Below are positions 43,648 through 52,124 of a stretch of DNA of 64,000 bases, piece after piece. Numbering within the stretch: position 1 is the stretch's first letter; each line of letters opens with the position of its first letter. This DNA is from Streptomyces sp. MMG1533. GTDB taxonomy: Bacteria; Actinomycetota; Actinomycetes; Streptomycetales; Streptomycetaceae. Made by a program: the position numbers and the translations under genes. The notes below the pieces were generated by a model. That model was not told where the DNA came from. It saw only the letters and a list, made by a program, of their open reading frames with translations, and made no database searches. The stretch lies in the NCBI RefSeq assembly GCF_001279775.1, contig NZ_LGDG01000122.1, positions 248,001 through 312,000 on the forward strand. The letters run 5' to 3'.

Positions 43648-43698
43648 TGGCGTTGGCATAAGCGCAGCAGGCCTACGAGGACCTACGAGGAGACGGTC

Positions 43699-44403
43699 GT
43701 GCCGAAGCCAGTGGTCCCCGAGGAGAGGCGGCGGCGCCGCAGACCCACCAAGGGCGGCACCGTGCTGTCCGAGCGGCTCATCGTCGAGACCGCGCTGCGC
43801 ATGCTGCGCGAGCACGGCAGCGCGGGCCTCACCGCCCGCCGGCTCGGCCTCGCCCTGGACGCCGACCCGTCCACGCTCTACCGGTACTTCCGCGGCATGG
43901 ACGACCTGACGCTCGCCATCGGCGACGCGCTCATCGGCCAGGCCCTGCGGGGCTGGCGGCCGACGGGGGAGTGGCGGGGGGACCTGCGTGCCGTCGGGCT
44001 GCGCATCCACGCCGAGTACGTCGCCCACCCGCAGGCCGCCCTGCTGACCACGAGCCGGGTCACTGGCCGAGCGAACGAACTGGCCGCCGACGAGGCTGTC
44101 CTGGACGTCCTGCGCACGGCGGGTTTCCCGCTGCCGGACACCGTGCGCATCTACCACGCCTTCATCGACCAGACCCTGGCCTTCGCCGCCCTCGACGCCG
44201 CCTCGCTCGCCCTGCCGAGCGACTCCCAGCACGCCGACGAGGACATGTGGCGCTCGACGTACGCCCGCCTGCCCCGCACCACCCACCCCCGCATCGCCGA
44301 GGCGGCACCCCTGCTGGCCACCCGCATGGTCACCAGTGCCTATCCGACGGCCCTGGAGATGCTCCTGGACAGCGCGGAGGCCCGGCTGCGGGCGTGCGCC
44401 TAA
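43699..44403 (+). CDS. TetR family transcriptional regulator
   Basis: A 234-residue regulator with a basic lead (RRRRRRPTKGG) and a TetR helix-turn-helix (RLIVETALRMLREHGSAGLTA, DADPSTLYRYFRGMDDL). The C-terminal domain resembles TetR_C of tetracycline-repressor type. GAGGAG precedes the GTG at 43699. It is divergent from the saccharopine-dehydrogenase-like gene and could control it; the 11-bp repeats between them are a possible target, though direct repeats are unusual for TetR proteins. Its stop overlaps that of the LysR gene by 4 bp. Confidence 0.87.
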   Translation: MPKPVVPEERRRRRRPTKGGTVLSERLIVETALRMLREHGSAGLTARRLGLALDADPSTLYRYFRGMDDLTLAIGDALIGQALRGWRPTGEWRGDLRAVGLRIHAEYVAHPQAALLTTSRVTGRANELAADEAVLDVLRTAGFPLPDTVRIYHAFIDQTLAFAALDAASLALPSDSQHADEDMWRSTYARLPRTTHPRIAEAAPLLATRMVTSAYPTALEMLLDSAEARLRACA

Positions 44404-45299
44404 CTGCGGAGCGTCTCCGCGGCGGCCGTCACCACCGCCTCGGCCACGGCGGCCAGCGCCGGGGAGTCCAGCTTCCACTGCTGCCAGTACAGCGGTACGT
44501 CGACCGTGCGGTCCGGCGCCAGGGGGACGAGGCGGCCCTCACGCAGCAGCCGGTCCGCCTGCACCTCGGGCACCAGACCCCAGCCCAGACCGGCCGTGAC
44601 GGCCTCGACGAAGCCCTCCGAGGTCGGCACGAAGTGGCGTACGGGACTCGCCCCGCCTCCGCCGCGCCGCAGCCGCCGGACGAACGCGTCCTGGAGGTCG
44701 TCGCTCCGGTCGAAGGTCACCACCGGCGCCTTTGCGAGCGCATCCCGCAGCGGTCCGCCGAGATGCCGCTCCGCGAACTCCGGGCCGGCCGCCGCGACGT
44801 ACCGCATCCGCCCCAGGGCCCGCACGGAACAGCCCGCCACGGCATCGGGCGACGAGGTCACCGCGGCCATCACCAGACCCTCACGCAGCAGCGCAGCCGT
44901 ACGGGTCTCGTCCTCGCGGCGCAGCTCGAAGCAGATCCGCGGCTCCTGCGGGACACGCGTGAGCGCCCCCAGGAACCACGTGGACAGGGAGTCCGCGTTC
45001 ACCGCGACCGACACCCGGGTCGGCTCCCCGTCCCCGCGCATGCCCAGCTCGGACCGAGCGTCCCGCTCCAGCCGGGCCAGCTGCCGGGCGAACCGCACCA
45101 CGACCTCGCCGGACTCCGTCGGCCGCACGGGCTTGGTGCGCACCAGCAGTACCCGCCCCGTGCGCTGCTCCAGCGCCTTCACCCGCTGACTCACCGCCGA
45201 CGGCGTCACGTGCAGCGCGGCGGCCGCCGCGTCGAACGTGCCCTCGTCGACCACCGCGAGCAGCGTGCGGACCTGATCCAGCGGAAGTTCGGTCATCAT
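44400..45299 (-). CDS. argP: LysR-type regulator of the ArgP/LysG group
   Basis: A 299-residue LysR regulator: N-terminal helix-turn-helix (LRTLLAVVDEGTFDAAAAALHVTPSAVSQRVKALE pattern) and an effector domain with SLSTWFLGAL, as in ArgP/LysG. It is divergent from a LysE-type exporter with an intergenic palindrome, the classical layout in which intracellular lysine or arginine activates export. The ATG at 45299 has no ribosome site; a leaderless message is possible. Confidence 0.87.
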   Translation of the reverse strand: MMTELPLDQVRTLLAVVDEGTFDAAAAALHVTPSAVSQRVKALEQRTGRVLLVRTKPVRPTESGEVVVRFARQLARLERDARSELGMRGDGEPTRVSVAVNADSLSTWFLGALTRVPQEPRICFELRREDETRTAALLREGLVMAAVTSSPDAVAGCSVRALGRMRYVAAAGPEFAERHLGGPLRDALAKAPVVTFDRSDDLQDAFVRRLRRGGGGASPVRHFVPTSEGFVEAVTAGLGWGLVPEVQADRLLREGRLVPLAPDRTVDVPLYWQQWKLDSPALAAVAEAVVTAAAETLRS

Positions 45300-45303
45300 C
45301 ACG

Positions 45304-45335
45304 ACAGCTAATGGTACGTAAGAATCTTTAGCTGT
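45304..45335. promoter_or_regulatory. LysG-type operator between regulator and exporter
   Basis: ACAGCTAA (45304-45311) and TTAGCTGT (45328-45335) are perfect inverted arms with 16 bp between, inside an AT-rich spacer. The site lies directly upstream of the LysR start and 34 bp before the exporter ATG, as expected for a LysR tetramer site. Confidence 0.65.
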
Positions 45336-45355
45336 ACTCGTGGTGATCCTTTCCC

Positions 45356-45361
45356 TAGCGT
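45356..45361 (+). promoter_or_regulatory. -10 box of a likely leaderless exporter mRNA
   Basis: TAGCGT ends 7 nt before the ATG at 45369 and there is no Shine-Dalgarno, so transcription probably begins at the start codon. The upstream palindrome covers the -35 region. Confidence 0.45.
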
Positions 45362-45368
45362 CGACGTC

Positions 45369-45983
45369 ATGACCGCCTCCCTGACCGCCGCGGCCGCCGG
45401 ATTCGGCACCGGCCTCTCGCTCATCGTCGCCATCGGCGCCCAGAACGCCTTCGTCCTGCGCCAGGGGATACGGCGCAACGCGGTCCTCGCCGTGGTCGGC
45501 ATCTGCGCGCTGTCCGACGCCCTGCTCATCGCCCTGGGCGTCGGCGGGGTGGGCGCCGTGGTGGTGGCGTGGCCGGGCGCGCTGACCGCGGTCGGCTGGA
45601 TCGGCGGCGCCTTCCTGCTCGGCTACGGCGTCCTCGCCGGCCGCCGGGTGTTCAGGCCGGGCGGCGTCCTGCACACCGAGGGCGAGGCGGAGGGATCGGT
45701 CCGGCGGGCGGTGCTCACCTGCCTGGCGATGACCTGGCTCAACCCGCACGTCTACCTCGACACCGTGTTCCTGCTCGGCTCCGTCGCCGCCGACCGCGGC
45801 CCGCTGCGCTGGACGTTCGGGCTCGGCGCGGTGCTCGCCAGCCTGTGCTGGTTCACCGCGCTCGGCTTCGGCGCCCGCCTGCTCGGCCGCTTCCTGGCCA
45901 GGCCGGCCGCCTGGCGGGTCCTGGACGGCCTGGTCGCCGCGACGATGATCGCCCTGGGAATCACACTCGTCGCCGGAGCCTGA
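45369..45983 (+). CDS. LysE/ArgO family amino acid exporter
   Basis: A 204-residue membrane protein with six predicted spans. The N-terminal GFGTGLSLIVAIGAQNAFVLRQG and the mid-protein TWLNPHVYLDTVFLLGS are LysE-family hallmarks. It exports basic amino acids, using proton or hydroxide exchange, to prevent accumulation when peptides are plentiful. Control by the divergent LysG-like regulator is expected. Confidence 0.9.
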   Translation: MTASLTAAAAGFGTGLSLIVAIGAQNAFVLRQGIRRNAVLAVVGICALSDALLIALGVGGVGAVVVAWPGALTAVGWIGGAFLLGYGVLAGRRVFRPGGVLHTEGEAEGSVRRAVLTCLAMTWLNPHVYLDTVFLLGSVAADRGPLRWTFGLGAVLASLCWFTALGFGARLLGRFLARPAAWRVLDGLVAATMIALGITLVAGA

Positions 45984-46086
45984 GCAACCTCGTCGCCGGA
46001 AGCTCAGGATGCGGATCCGGAACGCTCGGCCGGTGCTGCGATAGTGATCCCTGATTCGAAAGATGTATCGAGCAACCAGGAAGCCC

Positions 46087-47385
46087 GTGGACACCAGCGA
46101 GAGCAGCAGCGAACCACAGACGGCGGCCGCGGACGAGGTGAAGCGGACCCGGCGCGGCCGGCGCCGCTGGGCCATGGACACCCGCCCCCTGCGCCGGCCG
46201 GCCTACCGCCGCCTGTGGTCCTCGACGATCGTCACGGCCGTGGGGAGCCAGCTCACCGCCGTCGCCGTGCCGAAGCAGATCTACGACATCACCGGCTCCT
46301 CGGCCTGGGTCGGCGCCGCCAGCCTCGCCGGGCTGCTGCCCCTGATCGTGTTCGCGCTGTGGGGCGGGGCGATCGCCGACAGCATGGACCGCCGCAAGCT
46401 GCTCCTGATCACCAACAGCGGCATAGCCGTGACCTCGGTCCTGTTCTGGCTCCAGGCCGTCACCGGGCTGGACTCGGTGGCCGTCCTGATGGTCCTGCTC
46501 GCCGTGCAGCAGGCGTTCTGGGGCCTGAACGCCCCGGCCCGCAACGCCTCCATCGCCCGACTGGTCCCCGAGGAGGAACTGGCCGCCGCGAACGCCCTCG
46601 GCTCGACGGTCATGCAGACCGGCCAGGTGGTCGGCCCGCTGCTCGCCGGCGTACTCATCCCCGTCATCGGCCTGCCCGAGCTGTACCTCATCGACGCCCT
46701 GGCACTGTGCGTCACGGTGTGGGCCGTCTACCGACTGCCCTCGCTGCCGCCCCTCGCCGGCACCGGGCCGCGCCGGGCGGGCGTGCGGGAGATAGCGGCC
46801 GGCTTCCGCTACATCTCCCTGCACAAGGTGCTGCTGCTGTCCTTCCTCGCCGACATCATCGCGATGGTCTTCGGCATGCCCCGCGCCCTGTTCCCGCAGC
46901 TCGCCTCCCAGACGTACGCCCCCTACGGCGAGGGACTCGCCCTCGGTCTCCTCTTCGCGGCGATCCCCATCGGTGCGGTGGTGGGCGGACTGTTCTCCGG
47001 CACGTTCTCCCGGGCCCGCCGGCACGGCTGGATGGTCATCGGGGCGGTGGTCGCCTGGGGCGCCGCCATCACCGGCTTCGGGCTCAGCGGCAGCCTGTGG
47101 CTCGCCGTGGGGTTCCTCGCCCTGGCCGGGGTCGCCGACATGGTCTCCATGGTCTTCCGCGGGGCGATCCTGCTGTCGGCCGCCACCGACGAGATGCGCG
47201 GCCGTATGCAGGGCGTCTTCACGGTCGTGGTCGCGGGCGGCCCCCGCCTGGCCGACGTCCTGCACGGCTCGGCGGGCTCGGCCTTCGGCGCCCGTACGGC
47301 GGTCGCGGGCGGCGGGATCCTGGTGGTGGCCGTCATGCTGAGCCTGGCCCTCGCGGTGCCGGCGCTGCGCCGCTACCGCGTCTGA
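46087..47385 (+). CDS. MFS transporter, EntS-like
   Basis: A 432-residue major facilitator with about twelve spans. After a ~30-residue charged lead come LRRPAYRRLWSSTIVTAVGSQLT and GGAIADSMDRRKLLL, the loop 2-3 signature of MFS_3 (EntS) exporters. Substrates of this group include siderophores and macrolides; none is implied here by neighbours. GTG 46087 is preferred because CAGGAAG is 4-5 nt upstream; an ATG at 46063 would add 8 residues. Confidence 0.85.
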   Translation: MDTSESSSEPQTAAADEVKRTRRGRRRWAMDTRPLRRPAYRRLWSSTIVTAVGSQLTAVAVPKQIYDITGSSAWVGAASLAGLLPLIVFALWGGAIADSMDRRKLLLITNSGIAVTSVLFWLQAVTGLDSVAVLMVLLAVQQAFWGLNAPARNASIARLVPEEELAAANALGSTVMQTGQVVGPLLAGVLIPVIGLPELYLIDALALCVTVWAVYRLPSLPPLAGTGPRRAGVREIAAGFRYISLHKVLLLSFLADIIAMVFGMPRALFPQLASQTYAPYGEGLALGLLFAAIPIGAVVGGLFSGTFSRARRHGWMVIGAVVAWGAAITGFGLSGSLWLAVGFLALAGVADMVSMVFRGAILLSAATDEMRGRMQGVFTVVVAGGPRLADVLHGSAGSAFGARTAVAGGGILVVAVMLSLALAVPALRRYRV

Positions 47386-47389
47386 CCTC

Positions 47390-47845
47390 CTACAGAGCGC
47401 TTCGCCGGCCTGTCGTGTACTGCTCCATGAGCTTGCCCCGCGTCGTCTCCAGCCGGTGCGCGAGGATCTCCGCGACGGACCGCACCAGGATCATCCCGAG
47501 CTGCCGGTCCTCCTCGCACAGTTCGAGCACCGCCGCCGCGTCGAACTCGTAGGCGCGGACCGGGCTGAAGGCCTCCGCGCCGAAGTCCCACTGGTACGGC
47601 GGGAACAGCCAGGACCAGCCGAGCAGGTCGCCCGCGCCGAGCCCGGCGACCGTCACCCTCCGGTGGGCCGTCACCTGCTGGGTGAGGGAGACCGCTCCCG
47701 AGCGGATGACCCAGAAGCGGTCGGCCGTGCCGCCCGCCTCGAAGATCCGGGCGTCCTCCGGGAAGGAGACCTCCCGGGCGAGCGACATCAGCCGCTGACG
47801 CTGGGGTGACGGAAGGGCGGTGAGCAGTTTGATCGCTTTGGTCAT
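47390..47845 (-). CDS. Stand-alone cyclic-nucleotide-binding-domain protein
   Basis: A 151-residue protein that is a single cNMP-binding fold: IFEAGGTADRFWVIRSGAVSL and GAGDLLGWSWLFPPYQWDFGAEA. There is no helix-turn-helix or enzymatic domain, so it is not a Crp-type regulator by itself. The phosphate-binding cassette lacks the usual GExAxxxxxxR arginine set (it reads GWSWLFPPYQWDFGA), so cNMP binding is doubtful. It stops 4 bp from the MFS stop. Confidence 0.82.
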   Translation of the reverse strand: MTKAIKLLTALPSPQRQRLMSLAREVSFPEDARIFEAGGTADRFWVIRSGAVSLTQQVTAHRRVTVAGLGAGDLLGWSWLFPPYQWDFGAEAFSPVRAYEFDAAAVLELCEEDRQLGMILVRSVAEILAHRLETTRGKLMEQYTTGRRSAL

Positions 47846-47995
47846 GACGCGGGGCTCCTCGCCGGCGATGGATTCCGGTTTTTCCCTACGCCCATTTCAG
47901 CGGCTGCCGCCGCCCCGGGCACCTCGGCGGACGGCAGAATCGCACGCGGGACGTCGGAGGGCCATGTCGCCATGTGGCGCTGAAGGCATGAAAAA

Positions 47996-48027
47996 GCCCT
48001 GGCTGGACGGGGGAGGCCAGCCAGGGC
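47996..48027 (-). terminator. Intrinsic terminator of the decarboxylase gene
   Basis: The arms GCCCTGGCTGG (47996-48006) and CCAGCCAGGGC (48017-48027) are perfect over 11 bp. Read leftward the hairpin is followed by five T (47991-47995), a rare canonical U-tract in this genome. It lies ~120 bp past the decarboxylase stop. Confidence 0.8.
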
Positions 48028-48125
48028 AGCTTGGGTGTGGCACGCGGAGGAGGGGGGTGGTTCACTCCGTGGTCACTATGAATGAACGGTAAACCATCCA
48101 TGCGCATTGTGCGAAACCCAATCCG

Positions 48126-48137
48126 GGTCACGTGACC
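48126..48137. promoter_or_regulatory. 12-bp perfect palindrome
   Basis: GGTCACGTGACC is fully symmetrical and lies 9 bp beyond the stop of the decarboxylase gene. It may be a protein-binding site or the seed of a small hairpin. Confidence 0.3.
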
Positions 48138-48145
48138 TGTTTCAC

Positions 48146-49630
48146 TCAATCTTCACTCGGAGTCCCCGCCGCGACCCTGATCGTCGCCAACTCTGCGTCG
48201 GTGGCGTCCGGGAGGTTCATGCCCGCCTTCAGGCCGGTGAGCAGATACCGCAGCACGGGCTCCGTCAGCCGCTCACCCGGGAGGACGGCGGGAATCCCCG
48301 GCGGATACGGCGTGATCATCTCCGCCGCGACCCGGCCGGCGGCCTCGGACACCGGCACGTTCTCGGCGGGGCCGAAGAACGCGTCCCGGGGCAGACGGGC
48401 CTGTGCCATGCGCAGCTCGGACGGCGAGGGCACCTCCACCCGCGGTGCAGGGCGCAGCTCCGGGGCGGCATCGGCCAACTCCTTGAGCGCGGCGAGCAAC
48501 TCGCCCGCCGTCTCCCGGTCGTCGGCGTGGGTGATCTGCGCGCCGATGCGGCGGTGGTCCGTCAGATGCATGTCGATGCCCCGGTGCTCCCGCAGCCAGT
48601 CCGCGGCCTGGTACCCGGTGATCCCGAGCGCGTCGATGTCGATGATGCCGGGCAGCGGGTCCATGTCGTCGGCCATCCCCGCGCCGCAGAAGTCGTCGCG
48701 GTCGTTGACGTGCATCCCGTCGATCTCCTCGACGGCGGCCCGGACCTCGGCGGCGAGATCCAGCGCGCCGCCCATCAGTTCCTTGCCGTGCAGGGCCATC
48801 TGCCGCCGCCAGCCGTCGAGCCCCGCGTACAGCAGCACCGACGGACTGGTGGTTCCCAGCAGATCGGAGCGCATCTGCAACAGGTCCGCCGGCACCAGGT
48901 CCCCCTGCAGATGGAAGACCGACCCCTGCTCCAGGCCGCTGCCCATCTTGTGGATGCTGGTCACGCAGATGTCGGCGCCCGCGTCCATGGCCCAGGACGG
49001 CAGATCGGGGTGGAAGGGCAGATGGGCACCCCACGCCTCGTCCACGATCAGCGGGACCGCACGACGGTGACAGACCTCGGCGACCGCGCGCAGGTCCGCG
49101 CAGGTGCCGTACGGCGTGGGGCTGGTGATCAGCGCGCCCTTCGCGTCCGGATGGGCGTCGAACGCCTTCTCGAAGTCGGCTGCGGTGGGCGGATGCGCCA
49201 GATTCCGCTCGGCGTCCCACCGGGGTTCGACCCAGACCGGCTCGACCCCGGACAGGATCAGCCCCGACACGACGGACTTGTGGGCGTCCCGCCCGATCAG
49301 CAGCTTCTCGTGCGGACCCGCGACGGCCAGCATCGCCGCCTTGACGGACAGGGAACTCCCGCACGTCGTGAAGAACGTGTGGTCGGCGTGCACGGCGTCG
49401 GCCATCAGCGCCTGGGCCCGCTCCAGCACCCGGCCCCGGGTGAGCCGGTCGTCCAGGCCGCCCGACGCCAGCACGTCACCGAGGAACACCGCGTCGCCGA
49501 GCACCTCCCGCACCGCGGGATCGGCGCCCCGGGCCTGCTTGTGCCCCGGCGGCGCGAACGACATCCGCCCCTTGCGGTGATAGTCGGACAGGGCTTCCAG
49601 AACCGGTGCGCCGGTGTGATCGACAGTCAT
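48146..49630 (-). CDS. Orn/Lys/Arg decarboxylase family PLP enzyme
   Basis: A 494-residue fold-type I PLP enzyme. SIHKMGSGLEQGS holds the Schiff-base Lys228, and IVDEAWGAH (Asp197, His203) stacks on the cofactor; PPGHKQ near residue 28 is the family start. It lacks the N-terminal wing domain of the enterobacterial inducible enzymes. It should decarboxylate lysine, ornithine or arginine to a polyamine precursor. The ATG at 49630 is chosen; a GTG at 49687 overlapping the upstream stop would add 19 residues. Confidence 0.87.
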   Translation of the reverse strand: MTVDHTGAPVLEALSDYHRKGRMSFAPPGHKQARGADPAVREVLGDAVFLGDVLASGGLDDRLTRGRVLERAQALMADAVHADHTFFTTCGSSLSVKAAMLAVAGPHEKLLIGRDAHKSVVSGLILSGVEPVWVEPRWDAERNLAHPPTAADFEKAFDAHPDAKGALITSPTPYGTCADLRAVAEVCHRRAVPLIVDEAWGAHLPFHPDLPSWAMDAGADICVTSIHKMGSGLEQGSVFHLQGDLVPADLLQMRSDLLGTTSPSVLLYAGLDGWRRQMALHGKELMGGALDLAAEVRAAVEEIDGMHVNDRDDFCGAGMADDMDPLPGIIDIDALGITGYQAADWLREHRGIDMHLTDHRRIGAQITHADDRETAGELLAALKELADAAPELRPAPRVEVPSPSELRMAQARLPRDAFFGPAENVPVSEAAGRVAAEMITPYPPGIPAVLPGERLTEPVLRYLLTGLKAGMNLPDATDAELATIRVAAGTPSED

Positions 49631-49683
49631 GGACGCCGGGTCCCCGGAACCGGTGCCCGTCAATCCGCCGACCGGGCGGCCCG

Positions 49684-49905
49684 TCACCCCTGCACGGTGT
49701 GCTTGCCCGGCGTCAGGATTTCGTCCAGCACCCTGACCACGCTCTCGAACGCCAGGGTGCGTACGGCCGCGTCGCGGGCCTCCTCCGGGTCCTCCCGGCG
49801 CAGCTCGTCACTGCGGGTCCGCCAGTTCTGTTCCTCCTTGGCCGCACAGGTCCGGGCGCGTTGGATGCGTCGCAGCAGTTCGTCTGAGTCCACCACATCG
49901 GTCAT
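49684..49905 (-). CDS. Small conserved unknown protein
   Basis: A 73-residue hydrophilic, helical protein (MTDVVDSDELLRRIQRARTC...) rich in Arg and Glu. I do not recognise it. Its stop overlaps a GTG that could start the decarboxylase, suggesting coupling. The ATG at 49905 is favoured over an ATG 54 bp upstream, whose extra residues look non-coding. Confidence 0.5.
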   Translation of the reverse strand: MTDVVDSDELLRRIQRARTCAAKEEQNWRTRSDELRREDPEEARDAAVRTLAFESVVRVLDEILTPGKHTVQG

Positions 49906-49964
49906 GACATCCGCGTACCCGCTCCAGGCGCAGAGATGGCCCGAGTGCCCGCCCGGCATGAGAG

Positions 49965-49988
49965 GTTTGGCGCGCCCCGGAGGGGTCA
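49965..49988 (+). promoter_or_regulatory. Possible SigB-type promoter before the RsbW-like gene
   Basis: GTTT (49965-49968), 14 bp, GGGTCA (49983-49988) resemble the Streptomyces stress-sigma consensus GNNT-N14-16-GGGTAC/T, with one deviation in each of the last -10 positions. It lies ~175 bp upstream of the ATPase gene. Confidence 0.3.
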
Positions 49989-50164
49989 GCCGAAGAGGAG
50001 AGACCTGCGGAAGTCCGTGCAGCGTGACGCAGAAGTCGCTGCGGCCGGGGCACTCCGGCCGTCGTGTCCGCGGGGGGTCTGCGAGGTGTCCACCTCCGGC
50101 CGCGATCGCCGCGGTCGGTACCGGGTGCCGCTTCTCTTCTTCAGCGAATCAGGGAGCTTCAGGG

Positions 50165-50611
50165 ATGTGCGAGGAGCACAGGACCGAATACGCCCTCGAA
50201 CCGTCGCTCGCCGTGGACCAAGGCGGGCAGCCGCGGCCGTGCAAACCGGCCGAGGCGCGCAGGGCGGTCGAGCGGGCCGTGACCGAACGCTGCCGCGCCA
50301 CCCGTACCCGGTGCGACGAGGGCGCCCTCTCCGACGCCGTGCTCGTCGCCTCGGAACTCACCACCAACGCGATCCTGCACGGCGGCGGCATCACCGACTT
50401 CCATGTCGACGTCGTGGGACCCGGCGTACGCGTGTCGGTGAGTGACCGCAGCGACGAACTGCCGGTGGTCCACGCGCCGGTGGACCCGAACGGCCGCCGA
50501 CGCGTCGGCGGCCACGGCTGGCCGATCGTCTGCCGGCTGTCCCGCGACGTCCGGGTGGCCGACCTGCCCGCGGGCGGGAAGTGCATCACCGCTGTCGTGC
50601 CCCTGTCCTGA
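50165..50611 (+). CDS. RsbW-like ATP-binding anti-sigma factor
   Basis: A 148-residue HATPase_c_2 (GHKL) protein. The N-box is SELTTNAILHGGG; VSDRSDELP and GGHGWPIVCRL complete the ATP pocket. Such kinases bind SigB/F-type sigma factors and phosphorylate an STAS antagonist. A sigma factor of that type starts 180 bp downstream on the same strand, so the two may be partners. Start ATG 50165 after CAGGGAG. Confidence 0.85.
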   Translation: MCEEHRTEYALEPSLAVDQGGQPRPCKPAEARRAVERAVTERCRATRTRCDEGALSDAVLVASELTTNAILHGGGITDFHVDVVGPGVRVSVSDRSDELPVVHAPVDPNGRRRVGGHGWPIVCRLSRDVRVADLPAGGKCITAVVPLS

Positions 50612-50791
50612 AGACTTTCCCGGAACCTGAGTTTGCGCCCAGGGGGGCAGGGCAGACGCAATTTCGTGCTTCGGACCGGAGGCGCCCCAGCGGGAGCGGT
50701 ATGGCTGCTCCGGGGCCCTTCCAGGTCATCCGGACAGCGCCTTTCCCTTCCGCGGTAACCACCTGAGACGACCGTTCAGGAGCGATTCCGC

Positions 50792-51649
50792 ATGCTCATC
50801 GACATGTCGACAACCCGTCCCGGCACGCCCGCTCGACAGAGCGCTCCCAACCGGCGCCGTCACGACGACGCCCCCGACACCACCGCCCTCTTCACCCGGC
50901 TGGCCGCCCTGGACGACGGCCCCGAGCGCGACGCCCTCCGCGACGAACTGGTCACCGCCTGGCTGCCCATGGCCCACCGGATCGCCGGCCGGTTCCGCGA
51001 CCGCGGGGAGTCCACCGAGGACCTCCGCCAGGTGGCGGCCCTGGGCCTGGTGAAGGCGATCGACCGGTTCGAGCCGGAGCGGGGAGCCTTCGAGAGCTAC
51101 GCCGTGCCGACCATCACCGGTGAGGTCAAGCGCCACTTCCGGGACCGGATGTGGGCGCTGAGGGTGCCCCGCCGGGTGCAGGAACTGCGCAACAAGGTGC
51201 GGGTGGCCCGGCGTGAGCTGACCCAGAGCCCCGGTTCCGCCGAGCCGTCGGCCGCCGACATCGCCGCCCACACGGGACTGACCGAGGACGAGGTCGCCGC
51301 GGGCATGGAGGCCCTCGAAAGCTTCAGCACCCTGTCGCTGGACGCCGAACTCTCCGCCGGCGACGACGGCTACAGCCTCGCCGACACGCTCGGCTCCTCC
51401 GACGCCTCCTACGACGTCGTCATCGACCGCGAGTCCGCCAAGGAGGGGCTGCGCCGACTGCCCGAGCGTGAGCGGGCCATCCTCTACATGCGCTTCTTCG
51501 AGGACATGACCCAAAGCCGTATCGCCGACCAGCTCGGCATCTCCCAGATGCACGTCTCCCGGCTGATCAGCCGCAGCTGCGCCCGGGTGCGCGACGAGGC
51601 GCTGGGGCAGCCGACGAGCCTGCGCGGCCCCGGCGGCCGGGCGATCTGA
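50792..51649 (+). CDS. SigB/SigF/SigG-family RNA polymerase sigma factor
   Basis: A 285-residue sigma factor with regions 2 (ESTEDLRQVAALGLVKAIDRF), 3 and 4 (SRIADQLGISQMHVSRLISR). The DR/RVPRRVQELRNKVR segment is typical of the SigB-like group of Streptomyces, which directs osmotic, oxidative and developmental genes. GGAGCG lies 9 nt upstream. An internal ATG at 50804 is possible. The nearby RsbW-like ATPase and the STAS proteins further right are candidate controllers. Confidence 0.92.
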   Translation: MLIDMSTTRPGTPARQSAPNRRRHDDAPDTTALFTRLAALDDGPERDALRDELVTAWLPMAHRIAGRFRDRGESTEDLRQVAALGLVKAIDRFEPERGAFESYAVPTITGEVKRHFRDRMWALRVPRRVQELRNKVRVARRELTQSPGSAEPSAADIAAHTGLTEDEVAAGMEALESFSTLSLDAELSAGDDGYSLADTLGSSDASYDVVIDRESAKEGLRRLPERERAILYMRFFEDMTQSRIADQLGISQMHVSRLISRSCARVRDEALGQPTSLRGPGGRAI

Positions 51650-51669
51650 GCGAACGAGGAGTGAGAGGG

Positions 51670-51897
51670 ATGCTGAGGCCCCATCCGGCCTTCCTGCGCC
51701 GACTCGTCGAGCAGTACGAGTCGCTCCGGGCCGAGGAGGCCGCGCGCGGCCTGGAAGCACCGAGCCCGCGGGCCCTCGACCTCGCCTACACGCTGTGCGT
51801 GTCGACCGGTACGCGGGACGTGAGGCTGGCGCTGGACGCGGCACGCCGTGTGCTGAGGGCGGTGCCGGAGTCCCGGTCCGGGCCACTGGCCGAGTGA
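51670..51897 (+). CDS. DUF5133 family protein
   Basis: A 75-residue protein beginning MLRPHPAFLRRLVEQYESL, the signature of the streptomycete DUF5133 family of unknown function. It is helical and charged. GAGGAG lies 8 nt before the ATG at 51670, so the in-frame GTG at 51661 is less likely. It is 20 bp after the sigma factor stop and probably in the same transcript. Confidence 0.82.
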   Translation: MLRPHPAFLRRLVEQYESLRAEEAARGLEAPSPRALDLAYTLCVSTGTRDVRLALDAARRVLRAVPESRSGPLAE

Positions 51898-51963
51898 AGT
51901 GACGGACCCGCACGACGATCCGCCGGGAGGCGGCGGTGCGGAGTACAGAGCGCGACGAATCAG

Positions 51964-52000
51964 AGCGGCTGCGGGCCGGAATGCGCGACCCGCAGCCGCT
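51964..52000 (+). terminator. 12-bp hairpin ending the sigma-factor operon
   Basis: AGCGGCTGCGGG (51964-51975) and its exact complement (51989-52000) flank a 13-nt loop, 66 bp after the DUF5133 stop. Confidence 0.7.
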
Positions 52001-52124
52001 CGGCCGCGGCAGACGCGGCCGACGGCTGAGGCGGCCGTGAACCCACGACCGCGCCCCGTGGACCACCACCCACGCCGGGTGTGTCCGCCCGCGACCAGGG
52101 CATTCGGATTCCAGGAGGTCAAAG

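Larger units (their letters stand above)
47846..48145. other. 300-bp gap with a leftward terminator and a palindrome
   Basis: No convincing gene. The half near the cNMP-domain gene should hold its promoter; a CGCCA-TG-TGGCG palindrome is seen at 47969-47980. The other half holds the decarboxylase terminator and a GGTCACGTGACC palindrome. The stretch around 48075-48160 is AT-rich for this genome. Confidence 0.6.

Noticed and set aside
48107..50164. Plus-strand open frame opposite the decarboxylase
   Set aside because: It mirrors the decarboxylase gene and has no start signal or recognisable domain until the RsbW-like part at 50165.
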